Notes under the pieces: model-generated
What the model was told of the DNA's origin: nothing
The model's input: the letters and a program-made list of their open reading frames with translations, nothing else
The model's database searches: none
Made by a program: the position numbers and the translations under genes
From: Verrucomicrobiota bacterium
GTDB lineage: Bacteria > Verrucomicrobiota > Verrucomicrobiia > Chthoniobacterales > UBA10450
DNA: 64,000 bases
Assembly: GCA_003218375.1 (NCBI GenBank)
Contig: QHNH01000016.1
Location: 292,574-356,573 of the forward strand
Reading direction: 5' to 3'
Shown here: positions 31,909 through 40,664 of the stretch, in pieces
Numbering within the stretch: the stretch's first letter is position 1
Layout of the letters: every line of letters begins with the position of its first letter

Positions 31909-33720
31909 ATGCCGGACTACCAAACTTTCCAGCACGACGTGCTTGTCATCGGCGCCGGCGGCGCTGGTTTGCGCGCGGCGATCGAGGCCTCGGCGGCCGG
32001 AGTTTCCGTCGGGCTCGTCTGCAAATCGCTCCTCGGCAAGGCGCACACGGTCATGGCCGAAGGCGGGATCGCGGCCGCGCTCGGCAACGTCGATGATCGC
32101 GACAACTGGAAAGTGCATTTCGCCGACACGATGCGAGGCGGCCAATACGTGAATCAATGGCGGATGGCCGAATTGCACGCCAAGGAAGCGCCCGATCGCG
32201 TGCGCGAACTCGAGGCGTGGGGCGCGGTCTTCGATCGCACGAAGGACGGACGCATATTACAAAGAAATTTTGGCGGTCACAGATACCCGCGCCTCGCGCA
32301 CGTGGGCGATCGCACCGGTCTGGAGATGATCCGCACGCTGCAAGATCATGGAATTCATCAGGGCATCGAGGTTTACATGGAGCACACGGTCCTCGCTTTG
32401 CTGAAAGAGGGCGAGCGCGTCATCGGCGCATTTGGCTACGAACGCGAACGCGGACGATTCAAGATCTTTCGCGCCAAAGCGATCGTGCTGGCTACCGGTG
32501 GGCTTGGCCGCGCCTACAAGATCACGAGCAACAGTTGGGAATCGACGGGCGACGGTCTTTCCCTGGCCTACGAGGCCGGCGCGGAATTAATCGACATGGA
32601 GTTCGTGCAATTCCATCCCACCGGCATGATCTGGCCGCCGAGTGTGATGGGAATTCTGGTGACGGAAGGCGTGCGCGGCGAAGGCGGAATCCTGACAAAC
32701 AAAGACGGCCGCCGTTTCATGTTCGAGCAGATTCCGGAAAACTATCGGACGCAGACGGCTGACAATCCAGAGGAAGGCTGGCGTTATTGCCAGGGAGATA
32801 AGGACGCGCGGCGGCCGCCGGAATTATTGACGCGCGATCACGTGGCGCGTTGCATTGTGCGCGAGATAAAAGAGGGCAGGGGATCCCCGCACGGCGGTGT
32901 CTATCTCGACATTGCCTGGATCAAAGAAAAAATGCCGAACGCAGCGGAACACATCAAAAGAAAATTGCCGAGCATGTACCATCAGTTCAAACAACTGGCG
33001 GACATCGACATTACGGAGCAGCCGATGGAAGTCGGCCCGACGACGCATTATGCGATGGGCGGCATCCACGTCGATGCCGACACGCAGATGTCGCGCATAC
33101 CCGGCTTGTTTGCCGCCGGCGAATGCGCCGCCGGAATCAATGGCGCAAATCGCCTCGGCGGCAATTCGCTCTCGGACATCGTGGTTTTCGGAAAACGGGC
33201 CGGCGAATTCGCGGCAAAATTCGCGAAGGAAAATTCGTTAGGCCAGATCGATAATGGCAAGATCGACCTGGTGGCGCGCGAAGCGGTGGCGCCGTTTGAA
33301 AACGGCGCGGGTGAAAACCCGTACTCGATCCAGCGCGATCTCCAGGAGACGATGCAAGATCTCGTTGGCATCGTTCGAAATGAGTCGGAAATGAGAACGG
33401 CCCTGGAGAAATTGAAAATCTTTTCGGAGCGAGCGAACCGTGCTGGTGTGGTCGGGCATCGTGAATTCAATCCAGGCTGGCACACGGCGCTTGATTTAAA
33501 AACCTTGTTGACGGTTTCCGAGGCGATCACGCGCGCCGCCCTCGAACGGAAGGAAAGCCGTGGCGCGCAGTTTCGAGAAGATTGTCCGGAGAAGGATGAT
33601 CGGTTCGCCAAAGTGAACACGATGATTTCCAAAGCGGCGGATGGCTCGATGCAAGTCCGGTTGGATCCGCTTCCCGAAATGCCGGATGATCTCAAGCAAG
33701 TGATCGAGGAGATGAAGTGA
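31909..33720 (+). CDS. sdhA: Succinate dehydrogenase/fumarate reductase flavoprotein subunit
   Basis: The 603-residue protein carries the FAD-binding GAGGAGLRAAIEA at ~14-27. It also has KAHTVMAEGGIAAALGN around the FAD-linking His, and the catalytic regions RGEGGILTN and HPTGM. GGNSLSDIVVFGKRAG follows. This is the soluble flavoprotein that oxidises succinate, held on the membrane by the anchor protein. The length and motif order are normal for SdhA. A four-helix-bundle gene separates it from sdhB. Confidence 0.96.
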   Translation: MPDYQTFQHDVLVIGAGGAGLRAAIEASAAGVSVGLVCKSLLGKAHTVMAEGGIAAALGNVDDRDNWKVHFADTMRGGQYVNQWRMAELHAKEAPDRVRELEAWGAVFDRTKDGRILQRNFGGHRYPRLAHVGDRTGLEMIRTLQDHGIHQGIEVYMEHTVLALLKEGERVIGAFGYERERGRFKIFRAKAIVLATGGLGRAYKITSNSWESTGDGLSLAYEAGAELIDMEFVQFHPTGMIWPPSVMGILVTEGVRGEGGILTNKDGRRFMFEQIPENYRTQTADNPEEGWRYCQGDKDARRPPELLTRDHVARCIVREIKEGRGSPHGGVYLDIAWIKEKMPNAAEHIKRKLPSMYHQFKQLADIDITEQPMEVGPTTHYAMGGIHVDADTQMSRIPGLFAAGECAAGINGANRLGGNSLSDIVVFGKRAGEFAAKFAKENSLGQIDNGKIDLVAREAVAPFENGAGENPYSIQRDLQETMQDLVGIVRNESEMRTALEKLKIFSERANRAGVVGHREFNPGWHTALDLKTLLTVSEAITRAALERKESRGAQFREDCPEKDDRFAKVNTMISKAADGSMQVRLDPLPEMPDDLKQVIEEMK

Positions 33721-33732
33721 GCCTTAGAAAGT

Positions 33733-34234
33733 AAATCGAGAATCGTGAATCGTGACCCGGGCCAAGCAATGAGCGCAACAGCAAGGAAACTACCAGCCAC
33801 CTTCGAGGACCTTAAGGTGTACCAGGTCGCTCGGGAATTCCGGAAAGCGATGTATGGCGTCGCCAAACGATTGCCGGATATGGAAAAATTTGGGCTTGCC
33901 AGTCAGATTCGACGCGCCGCTGTTTCGCTTACTAACAACATTGCCGAAGGTCACGGGCGGTATCACTACTTGGACCAGATCAAATTCACTCTGCAAGCGC
34001 GTGGCTCTCTGGAGGAGTTAATTGACGACCTGAACGTATGTGCCGACGAGCAATACGTGGCGATTGAAGAGATTGGCTCTCTGAAACAACAAGGCTGGCG
34101 AACTCGCCAATTGATTGACGGCTACATTCGCTATCTGCGTGAGCAAAAGAATGCATCCAATCCTTCTTCGACTAGGGAATCGTCGCCGATCTACGGTGAG
34201 GTCGAGACCGAAGACGATTCACGATTCTCGGTTT
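33733..34234. repeat. Inverted repeats flanking the four-helix-bundle gene
   Basis: CGAGAATCGTGAATCGT at 33737-33753 is the exact reverse complement of 34214-34230. The similarity extends a few bases outward with one mismatch. The right arm includes the end of the four-helix-bundle coding frame and leads into its TAA stop. Related GAATCGTGAATCG words recur at 34984-35025 after sdhB. The arms enclose the gene like a cassette. Confidence 0.85.
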
Positions 34235-34236
34235 AA
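33769..34236 (+). CDS. Four-helix-bundle (23S rRNA intervening-sequence, IVS-type) protein
   Basis: The 155-residue protein has the family pattern FEDLKVYQVAREF, LASQIRRAAVSLTNNIAEGHGRY and FTLQARGSLEELIDDLNVC, all typical of the four-helix-bundle S23/IVS proteins. These are encoded inside rRNA intervening sequences or as free-standing genes near repeats. Start ATG 33769 is preferred over 33745, which lies in the repeat. The gene is between sdhA and sdhB, where it has no metabolic role. The ~25-residue tail is low-complexity. Confidence 0.9.
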   Translation: MSATARKLPATFEDLKVYQVAREFRKAMYGVAKRLPDMEKFGLASQIRRAAVSLTNNIAEGHGRYHYLDQIKFTLQARGSLEELIDDLNVCADEQYVAIEEIGSLKQQGWRTRQLIDGYIRYLREQKNASNPSSTRESSPIYGEVETEDDSRFSV

Positions 34237-34245
34237 CGAATCACC

Positions 34246-34992
34246 ATGCCCACCGCTACTTTTCGAATCTGGCGCGGCGACGCGAAGAGCGGCGCTTTCG
34301 AAGATTACTCGACGGAAGTGTCCCAAGGGATGGTGGTCCTTGATGCGGTGCACGACATTCAGGCGAAACAGGCAAACGACCTGGCCTGCCGCTGGAACTG
34401 CAAGGCGGGCAAGTGCGGTTCCTGTTCGGCGGAAGTAAACGGGATGCCGAAGTTGATGTGCATGTCGCGCCTCAACGATCTGCCGCTCGACAAGCCGGTG
34501 ACGATCGAGCCGATCAAAGCGTTCCCCCTCCTCAAGGATTTGATCACGGATGTCTCCTGGAATTTTGAAGTGAAGAAGAAGATCAAAAAATTCAAGCCGC
34601 GACCGCCGGATGCCGCCGATGGCACCTGGCGGATGGCGCAGGAAGACATCGACCGTGTCCAGGAATTCCGGAAATGCATCGAGTGTTTTCTCTGCCAGGA
34701 CGTCTGCCATGTTCTGCGCGATCACCGGAAGCATGACGAATTCATCGGCCCGCGCTTTCTGATTTACGTTGCTGCACTCGAGATGCATCCGCTCGATACC
34801 GAGGACCGCCTCGAGGAATTGCGGAAGGCGCACGGGATCGGCTACTGCAACATCACGAAATGTTGCACGAAGGTTTGCCCGGAGAACATTCAGATCACCG
34901 ACAACGGGATCATCCCGTTGAAGGAGCGGGTCGTGGACGACCATTACGATCCGCTGGGATGGATTTGGAAGAAGTTAAAGAAGAATCGTTGA
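34246..34992 (+). CDS. sdhB: Succinate dehydrogenase/fumarate reductase iron-sulfur subunit
   Basis: The 248-residue protein has the [2Fe-2S] set C52, C57, C60 and C72 in CRWNCKAGKCGSC. Its two C-terminal clusters are CIECFLCQDVC and CNITKCCTKVCPENI. It passes electrons from SdhA to the anchor. The protein ends near residue 248 as expected. It starts nine bases after the four-helix-bundle gene. Confidence 0.96.
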   Translation: MPTATFRIWRGDAKSGAFEDYSTEVSQGMVVLDAVHDIQAKQANDLACRWNCKAGKCGSCSAEVNGMPKLMCMSRLNDLPLDKPVTIEPIKAFPLLKDLITDVSWNFEVKKKIKKFKPRPPDAADGTWRMAQEDIDRVQEFRKCIECFLCQDVCHVLRDHRKHDEFIGPRFLIYVAALEMHPLDTEDRLEELRKAHGIGYCNITKCCTKVCPENIQITDNGIIPLKERVVDDHYDPLGWIWKKLKKNR

Positions 34993-35062
34993 ATGGTGAA
35001 TCGTAACTCGTGAATCGATTTTGTTTTCGCCGATGTAACGATGTAACGATTTAACGCATTAC
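34984..35062. repeat. Degenerate GAATCGT/AACGATGTAACG repeats after sdhB
   Basis: The segment has GAATCGTTGAATGGTGAATCGTAACTCGTGAATCG followed by GATGTAACGATGTAACGATTTAACG. The words resemble the arms around the four-helix-bundle gene, but no long perfect inverted arm is seen. It separates sdhB from the TPR gene. Confidence 0.6.
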
Positions 35063-35072
35063 TTGCGAAGCC

Positions 35073-35570
35073 ATGTCCGACTTGAAACCACTTTCGCGCG
35101 AGGCAATCCCGGCCGCGCTGGAAAAAGCGGAGCGTTATCGACTGCTGAACGAGCCGGCGGAAGCGGAGAGTATTTGCCTCGACGTCCTGCGGACCGATCC
35201 GGAAAACCAGTCGGCGTTGATCACGCTGCTGCTCGCGGTCACGGATCGTTTCGGGAAAGGCTATGGCGTGAGCGACACGCAGGCGAAAGAGCTTCTCGCG
35301 CGCGTGAAGGGCGAGTATGAGCGCGCCTATTACACCGGCATTTTGGCGGAGCGACGCGCGAAGGCGAAACTCGCGCAGGGCACGCCGGGATCGCGCCACT
35401 ACGCTTACGACGGTTTTCGTGAAGCGATGAACTGGTTCGAAAAAGCCGAAGCATTACGACCGGCCGGTAACGATGACGCTCTGCTGCGCTGGAACACCTG
35501 CGCGCGCATCATCGAGAAAAACCGGTTGGTTGCCCGCGAAGAAGAAAACGTCGAGCCGCCCTTGGAGTGA
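35073..35570 (+). CDS. TPR-like protein upstream of ubiE
   Basis: The 165-residue protein has a helical repeat pattern (EKAERYRLLNEPAEAESICLDVLRTDPENQSALITLLLAV; MNWFEKAEALRPAGNDDALLRWNTCARIIE) without signal peptide. It looks like a short TPR protein. Its stop TGA shares two bases with the GTG start of ubiE (GTGA), so the two are coupled. Function unknown. Confidence 0.75.
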   Translation: MSDLKPLSREAIPAALEKAERYRLLNEPAEAESICLDVLRTDPENQSALITLLLAVTDRFGKGYGVSDTQAKELLARVKGEYERAYYTGILAERRAKAKLAQGTPGSRHYAYDGFREAMNWFEKAEALRPAGNDDALLRWNTCARIIEKNRLVAREEENVEPPLE

Positions 35571-36256
35571 AGGCTGACGTCTCGCGCGATCCCGACGCAG
35601 TTCGCGCGATGTTTGGTCGAATAGCGCGGCGCTACGATCTAGCGAATCATCTGCTTAGCGGCGGGGCGGATTTTCTCTGGCGGAGGCGCGCGGCGAAAAT
35701 GGTAACTGGCTGGCGACCGCGCGATGTCCTCGATCTTGCGACGGGAAGCGGCGATCTCGCGCTTGCTCTCCAGCGCCGATTGCCGGAGGCGAAAATCACG
35801 GCGGCGGATTTCTCGCCGGAAATGCTGGAGGTAGCCCGGCGCAAAGGCGTCGCGAAAACAGTTCTCGCCGACGCCCTGCAACTGCCGTTCGAAAACGAAT
35901 CGTTCGACTGCGTGACGGTCGCCTTCGGCCTGCGCAACATGGCGGATTGGGATCGCGCGCTCGGCGAAATGTCGCGAGTAATTCGTCCCCAGGGCCATTT
36001 GCTCGTCCTCGATTTCTCGATTCCCACGGGCGCGCTCCGGCCCGCCTACCGTTTTTATCTGCACCATTGTCTGCCGCTGCTCGCTTCGATCGTGACCGGG
36101 CAGAAGGCAGCCTACGATTATCTCGGCGGTTCGATCGAAAAATTTCCCAGCGGCGCGACGATGCTCGAATTGATTGAAAGAAACGGCTTCACGATGGCAA
36201 CGGCCGAGCCGCTGACTGGCGGCATAGCTACGGTCTATGCCGCGGCGAAACTGTAG
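35567..36256 (+). CDS. ubiE: UbiE/MenG-type C-methyltransferase
   Basis: The 229-residue protein has the UbiE signature FGRIARRYDLANHLLSGG at ~16-33. The SAM motif is VLDLATGSGDLALAL, followed by DFSPEMLEVAR and DCVTVAFGLRNM. It methylates a demethylmenaquinone or the ubiquinone precursor in quinone biosynthesis. Starting with GTG at 35567 keeps the overlap with the upstream TPR gene. The stop TAG (36254-36256) lies inside the repeat at 36251. Confidence 0.9.
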   Translation: MKADVSRDPDAVRAMFGRIARRYDLANHLLSGGADFLWRRRAAKMVTGWRPRDVLDLATGSGDLALALQRRLPEAKITAADFSPEMLEVARRKGVAKTVLADALQLPFENESFDCVTVAFGLRNMADWDRALGEMSRVIRPQGHLLVLDFSIPTGALRPAYRFYLHHCLPLLASIVTGQKAAYDYLGGSIEKFPSGATMLELIERNGFTMATAEPLTGGIATVYAAAKL

Positions 36257-36327
36257 CTGCCGCCTTCTGGGCGGCGTGAGATTGCGGCACCATCACGCTC
36301 GCGCTTCGCATAGCGAAGCGGCTGCAG
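36251..36327. repeat. Dispersed palindromic repeat (CTGTAGCCGC family), copy at ubiE stop
   Basis: CTGTAGCTGCCGCC..GGCGGC and the right end GCTTCGCATAGCGAAGCGGCTGCAG match the family seen at 27645 and 40557. The repeat begins within the last two codons of ubiE, supplying its stop. It ends four bases from the stop of the convergent DUF4340 gene. Confidence 0.88.
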
Positions 36328-36330
36328 AAA

Positions 36331-38184
36331 TCAGTGAGGCGATGCGCTGGGTGTCGGCGATGGCGTTCCTGCTGCGGTCGACGCACTTGCGGCCGGGCTC
36401 GGACTCGGCAACGCGACGAGCGGCAGCTTGAACGCATTCAAGTCGGGATTGGTGATCACGAAGGTTCCTTCGCGTTCATCCGTCCGCGCGAACCACATTC
36501 CTTCCCCGGCCGAAGCGCCGACCACGAGCTTGTGCGCGCTCTTATCATCAGGCGAAGTGGTGAACGCGATCGTCGCCTGCGGCTTGTCGAAACCGTGCGC
36601 CGGCGCCGTCGCACCTGTCCAGCGCACCGCGCGCAGGACCGTCAGCGTATTTAACAATGACTGGACGTTCACGGTATTGATCGGCTCGGTTCCCTTCACC
36701 CACGTCCATTCATTCTTTTCATTGCGAACCAGCGCCAATTCCCGGTCGGTCGTCACGGTGAGTTTATGCACTTCGTCCGGCTTGAACCGGAAGATCGCCA
36801 GCTCCTGCCATTGCAACGGGTCGGCAAAAATATTGTCGAGCAAACTGCGGCGCACCGCCACGATGAAGGGCTCGTCGCCCAGGCGCGCGAAGACATTGTC
36901 ACCGTCGATTTTTCCAAACGCGATCGTCGCAAACGGATGTTCGCCGGCGACTGACTCGGGCGTGTTCTCCGATGCGAACGAGCTGAACGTCACCTGGAGC
37001 TGCGGTTTATCGAGACCGTATTTCGGCAGGTCCGACGCGACGTCCTCGACGAATTTCGTTACTTGCTCGGCCTTCATCAAATCGAGCAGGCGGTTCACCT
37101 CACTCGAATTCGTCGGCTGATTGTTGCGGCTCGCGATCGTCCAATTTTCGTCCTTTCGCGAGAGCACTGTCTTGCCTTTGCCCGTCGCCTCGATCGTAAT
37201 GCGATCGAGAATGTTGGTATCGATCCGGACGAGGTGGCGATCGCGCAGATCAGCGGGCTTGAGCGCGAGAAGCTCCTCGATCTTTTTCGGCAATGTATAA
37301 ATCGCATTGCGCGCAGTGAATCGCACGTAGACCTGTTCCTTTTCTTTCTCCGGCATCCCGCCGATCTGGAGCGTTTGTCCGGTCTTGTCATCGACCGCGA
37401 AGAGCGTGATCGAGCCGCGCGGCTCCGCCAGTCCATAAGGCCGCAGATCGCCTCGATCTTCGGCGACGAATTGCTGGATTTGCGCCGTGGTGATTTGCGC
37501 CAGGAGATCGTTGATCTTCTGGTCGTCGGCCCGGGCCCGCAGCGGTTTCACGATTTCCCAATGCTCGGCTTTCTTCTCGAGCTCCATCTCGCCGGCCGCA
37601 GTCTTCACCAAAGCACGCACAACTTGAGCAGTCGTTAGGTCCGTGAGTTTTTTGTCGCGAAAGTCTTCCGGCTTCTTCGCGATGTCGTTGCGGACAGACT
37701 GGGCCGCGATGATCACATCGCCGCCGTCGCCCACCTGCACATATATTTTTCCCTGGAGCGCCGCGTCGTTGCCAAATGTAATTTCCGGCGGCGCGTTTTT
37801 GCCGAGCAGCTTCAGTTTCAGCTTTCCTTTGCTCAGGCCGAATTCGTCGAGCTTGCCTTTGTCTTTCGCGATTTCCTTTGCGGGGATCGCATCGAATTTC
37901 TGCCAGCCGTCGAGATCCGCGATGAGATTTTCGACCGCGCCGCGATCGGCTTGATCCTTGAACGGCGCTTCGAGCCGCCACTTCTGGTCCTGTTTCCTCA
38001 GCTCGATCCGGTCGTCGCCGTTTTGAATCACGATCCCTTCGAGGGTGTCGCGCTCGAAATTAACGACGTTGCCGGCCAGGCGCTTGGTTTCCTCAGTGTT
38101 CGGCCCTTTGCTCTCGTAGAACTTAATCCAAAGCGCGACAGCGACCGCCACGATCAAGAGAAGAAGCGTCGTCTTTGTTTTCAT
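36331..38184 (-). CDS. DUF4340 domain protein of the Gld-type ABC operon
   Basis: The 617-residue protein starts with a single N-terminal transmembrane anchor (TLLLLIVAVAVALWIKFY). Repeated beta-rich units of the DUF4340 family follow, with LEGIVIQNGDDRIELRKQDQKWRLEAPF and LDEFGLSKGKLKLKLLG near the start. The extracytoplasmic part repeats similar units about four times. It is the last gene of the ATPase-permease-GldG run. A C-terminal Pro/Ser tail ends the protein. The operon is linked to gliding or transport in other phyla; its role here is unknown. Confidence 0.85.
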   Translation of the reverse strand: MKTKTTLLLLIVAVAVALWIKFYESKGPNTEETKRLAGNVVNFERDTLEGIVIQNGDDRIELRKQDQKWRLEAPFKDQADRGAVENLIADLDGWQKFDAIPAKEIAKDKGKLDEFGLSKGKLKLKLLGKNAPPEITFGNDAALQGKIYVQVGDGGDVIIAAQSVRNDIAKKPEDFRDKKLTDLTTAQVVRALVKTAAGEMELEKKAEHWEIVKPLRARADDQKINDLLAQITTAQIQQFVAEDRGDLRPYGLAEPRGSITLFAVDDKTGQTLQIGGMPEKEKEQVYVRFTARNAIYTLPKKIEELLALKPADLRDRHLVRIDTNILDRITIEATGKGKTVLSRKDENWTIASRNNQPTNSSEVNRLLDLMKAEQVTKFVEDVASDLPKYGLDKPQLQVTFSSFASENTPESVAGEHPFATIAFGKIDGDNVFARLGDEPFIVAVRRSLLDNIFADPLQWQELAIFRFKPDEVHKLTVTTDRELALVRNEKNEWTWVKGTEPINTVNVQSLLNTLTVLRAVRWTGATAPAHGFDKPQATIAFTTSPDDKSAHKLVVGASAGEGMWFARTDEREGTFVITNPDLNAFKLPLVALPSPSPAASASTAAGTPSPTPSASPH

Positions 38185-38187
38185 TTC

Positions 38188-38271
38188 ATCGGAGGGATGT
38201 GCTTCCGCACGTCCCGGGAATTCTCAGCGCCAGTTGGAAGAGTCGGACGTGCGGAAGCACGTCCCTCCGAT
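38188..38271. repeat. Dispersed palindromic repeat (GGAGGGACGTGC family), copy 2
   Basis: The left part GGAGGGATGTGCTTCCGCACGTCC and right part GGACGTGCGGAAGCACGTCCCTCC are reverse complements. They interrupt the operon between the GldG-like gene and the DUF4340 gene. Compare 23915-24005 and 54192-54277. Confidence 0.9.
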
Positions 38272-38281
38272 GGAAGAACTT

Positions 38282-39775
38282 TCATGCGCGCCGATACCAC
38301 CAGACGCCAAACCCCAGAACGGCCGGGATCAGCGGTAGCAGAACCAGAATCAGCCACCGCAGATTACTCATCGCCTTATCGTCCAGGCTGAAGGTGAGCG
38401 TCTTCGGCACCTTCGGCGCGATGCCGATGAGCTGTTCGCGGCTCAGCAGCCAGTTCACGCTGCCCGACATGAAGTCCAGCGCCTGCTGGTCCTGGGTAAT
38501 CGCGTTGTCTTGGACGAAGCTCGCGTTCGTCACCACCACCATGCGCGCCGAATTTGTCTGCACCCGTTCGTCGGCGCTGCCGCCTTTTTCAATCGAAACG
38601 CCCACAATCAACGGCGTGTTGGGAGCCGCCGCGGCATCGGCATCGAGCTTCGCTTCATCGGTCGTGTTGTAATCCTTCTCGGCCCAATACCCTTTCTCCG
38701 CCTGGATCAACGGCTGGAGCCGCACATTCGCCGCTCGCACCCGGTCCTGTTCCAGGGTGAGCGATGAAGTGCCGCCGGTGAAAATCGCGCGCACCTCCGC
38801 CAGCTTTTTCGTGATCGGGCTCTCGGGTAAAAAGCGCCCGATCACATCGCGCACCCGCGCCATTTCCTGGATGCCGGTTTTCACCAGGGCCATTAGCCGG
38901 TCGTCGTTCACCTTCACACCGAACTCGTTGACGAACGCCACCAGCTTCGGCGTTTTCGCCGACGGATCGACCAGCAGCAAGATGCGCCCCTGTTTACCCC
39001 AGAAATCGCGCAGCAAATTCATCTCGCGATCGGAAAGATCGTACTGCGGGCCGTTGATGACGATCGTCTTGAGATCGGCCGGGATCTCGGGCACTTCGAA
39101 CAAATTCAACACCCGGAGCTCGATGTTCTCGTTCCCGATCACCGTCTTCACGAGCGCCATGGGACCGCCTTCGGCGATCGGCGGTTCCTTGTGGCCGAGG
39201 ACATAGCCGACCGCGTTTTTCTTTCCTTCCACCAGGTCGATTATCGCGCTGGTAATGGCCTGCTCGCCTTTGAACCCCGTCATCTTGGGCGGTTCGCCGA
39301 ACATCGGGTTCCCCTGGTCCATCTCGGCCATCTCGGAGGCTTTCACCGTTTTGTTCCGATTGTCGTAGTCGAGGATGACCTGACTCTCGTCACTAAGGAT
39401 TTTATATTTATCGACGATGGCCTGGGCGCGCGAACGACTCCGGTACGGATCGATCTGCTCGATATCGATCTTTCCTTTCGCCGCATATTGATACTCGGTC
39501 AGCAAAGCCTGGACGTCCTGGCTGACTGGGTTGTCCGACGAAAAGAAAACTGTCAGCCGCATTTTGCCTTTGATCGTTTCCAGGAACCGTTTCGTCTTGT
39601 CGGAGAGCGCGTATTTCTGGTCGCGGGAAAGGTCCCAGCGCCGGTAATGCTCGAACCCGAGGTAATTCGCCGCGATCGCGAGGAAAAGCAGGAGCCCCAC
39701 CTGCAGGATGACATTCACACCGATGCGGAGGCGGTGGATTTTCTGCGGTCTGTCTGGCGTCGGATTCTCGTCTGC
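38282..39775 (-). CDS. GldG-like ABC transporter-associated protein
   Basis: The 497-residue protein has an N-terminal helix (IHRLRIGVNVILQVGLLLFLAIAANYLGFEHYRRWDLSRDQKYALS). This is the GldG/IFT52-like start, followed by a domain with RLTVFFSSDNPVSQDVQALLTEYQY. A C-terminal helix (ILVLLPLIPAVLGFGVWWYRR) anchors it again. It sits between the permease and the DUF4340 gene. ATG 39775 is five bases past the permease stop and is the preferred start; 39793 also reads in frame. Confidence 0.88.
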   Translation of the reverse strand, partial: ADENPTPDRPQKIHRLRIGVNVILQVGLLLFLAIAANYLGFEHYRRWDLSRDQKYALSDKTKRFLETIKGKMRLTVFFSSDNPVSQDVQALLTEYQYAAKGKIDIEQIDPYRSRSRAQAIVDKYKILSDESQVILDYDNRNKTVKASEMAEMDQGNPMFGEPPKMTGFKGEQAITSAIIDLVEGKKNAVGYVLGHKEPPIAEGGPMALVKTVIGNENIELRVLNLFEVPEIPADLKTIVINGPQYDLSDREMNLLRDFWGKQGRILLLVDPSAKTPKLVAFVNEFGVKVNDDRLMALVKTGIQEMARVRDVIGRFLPESPITKKLAEVRAIFTGGTSSLTLEQDRVRAANVRLQPLIQAEKGYWAEKDYNTTDEAKLDADAAAAPNTPLIVGVSIEKGGSADERVQTNSARMVVVTNASFVQDNAITQDQQALDFMSGSVNWLLSREQLIGIAPKVPKTLTFSLDDKAMSNLRWLILVLLPLIPAVLGFGVWWYRRA

Positions 39776-39780
39776 CATTC

Positions 39781-40536
39781 TCAGAGTCTCCATTTCCGCG
39801 CCTGGAACGCCTGGTAGGTGAGGGTGAGCATCACGATCGTCATGCTCACGTAGAGAACGATCGGGCGCGTATCGATCTCGCCGCGGGAAAGAGTTCCCAT
39901 TTGTTCAATCGCCGAGAAATAGCCGAGCAATTGCCGCGTGCTCGAGGTGACTTCCTGGACGATGAACGAAATCAGCCCGGAGAAAAAATGGAGCGTGATG
40001 ACGCAGAAGGAGATGATCGCGGCGACGATCTGGTTCTTCGTCAAAGTGGAGGCGAGGCAGCCGATCGAAAGATAAAACATGCCGAGCAAAAGCAGCATGA
40101 GATAGGCGCCGAAATACGCTCCCATCGAATTCGCTGCGGGTTGATGCGTGACCAATTGGAAAATCCAGAAGTAGAGCAGCGTCGGCAGCCAGAGGATGAG
40201 ATAGAAAACCAGGGCGCCGAAGAATTTCGCGAGCACGACCTGCCAGTCCCGCACCGGCGCCGTCATGAGCGGCTCGATCGTGCCGAGCTTAAATTCCTCC
40301 GCGAACAAGCGCATCGTGATGAGCGGAAAAATCAGGACGAAAGCAAACCAGAAGAAGACCGAATTGAAAAACGCTTCCTGGACCGAATAGCCGACCGGCT
40401 TCCCGTTCATGAACGAAAGCTGGAAATAAAAATCGACCCCGGCCAGGAACAGAAAAAATACCAGGACCACGTACGCGATCGGCGAATAGAAATAGCTGCG
40501 CACTTCGCGGGACAGCAGGGTGTAAAATTTACGCAT
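39781..40536 (-). CDS. ABC-2 type permease, GldF-like
   Basis: The 251-residue protein has six hydrophobic segments (e.g. FYSPIAYVVLVFFLFLAGVDFYF, FFWFAFVLIFPLITMRLFAEEFKLGTIEPLMTAPVRDWQVVLAKFFGAL). The sequence LFAEEFKLGTIEPLMTAPVRDWQVVLAKF is the ABC-2/GldF signature loop. It forms the membrane part of the transporter with the ATPase encoded upstream. A repeat at 40557-40642 lies between the two genes. Confidence 0.93.
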   Translation of the reverse strand: MRKFYTLLSREVRSYFYSPIAYVVLVFFLFLAGVDFYFQLSFMNGKPVGYSVQEAFFNSVFFWFAFVLIFPLITMRLFAEEFKLGTIEPLMTAPVRDWQVVLAKFFGALVFYLILWLPTLLYFWIFQLVTHQPAANSMGAYFGAYLMLLLLGMFYLSIGCLASTLTKNQIVAAIISFCVITLHFFSGLISFIVQEVTSSTRQLLGYFSAIEQMGTLSRGEIDTRPIVLYVSMTIVMLTLTYQAFQARKWRL

Positions 40537-40556
40537 GTTATTTTGCGAACTGCAGG

Positions 40557-40642
40557 CCTGTAGCCGCTGCCCTGTGGGCAGCGCGACGCTGGTTCGGCAG
40601 CGACGAGCTTTCTCGCGCTTCGCACAGCGAAGCGGCTACAGA
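40557..40642. repeat. Dispersed palindromic repeat (CTGTAGCCGC family), copy 3
   Basis: The segment has CCTGTAGCCGCTGCCCTGTGGGCAGCG and, at the far end, CGCTTCGCACAGCGAAGCGGCTACAG. It interrupts the ABC operon between the permease and the ATPase gene. Same family as 27645-27730. Confidence 0.9.
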
Positions 40643-40664
40643 AGAATGAATGGAGTCCATGGTT

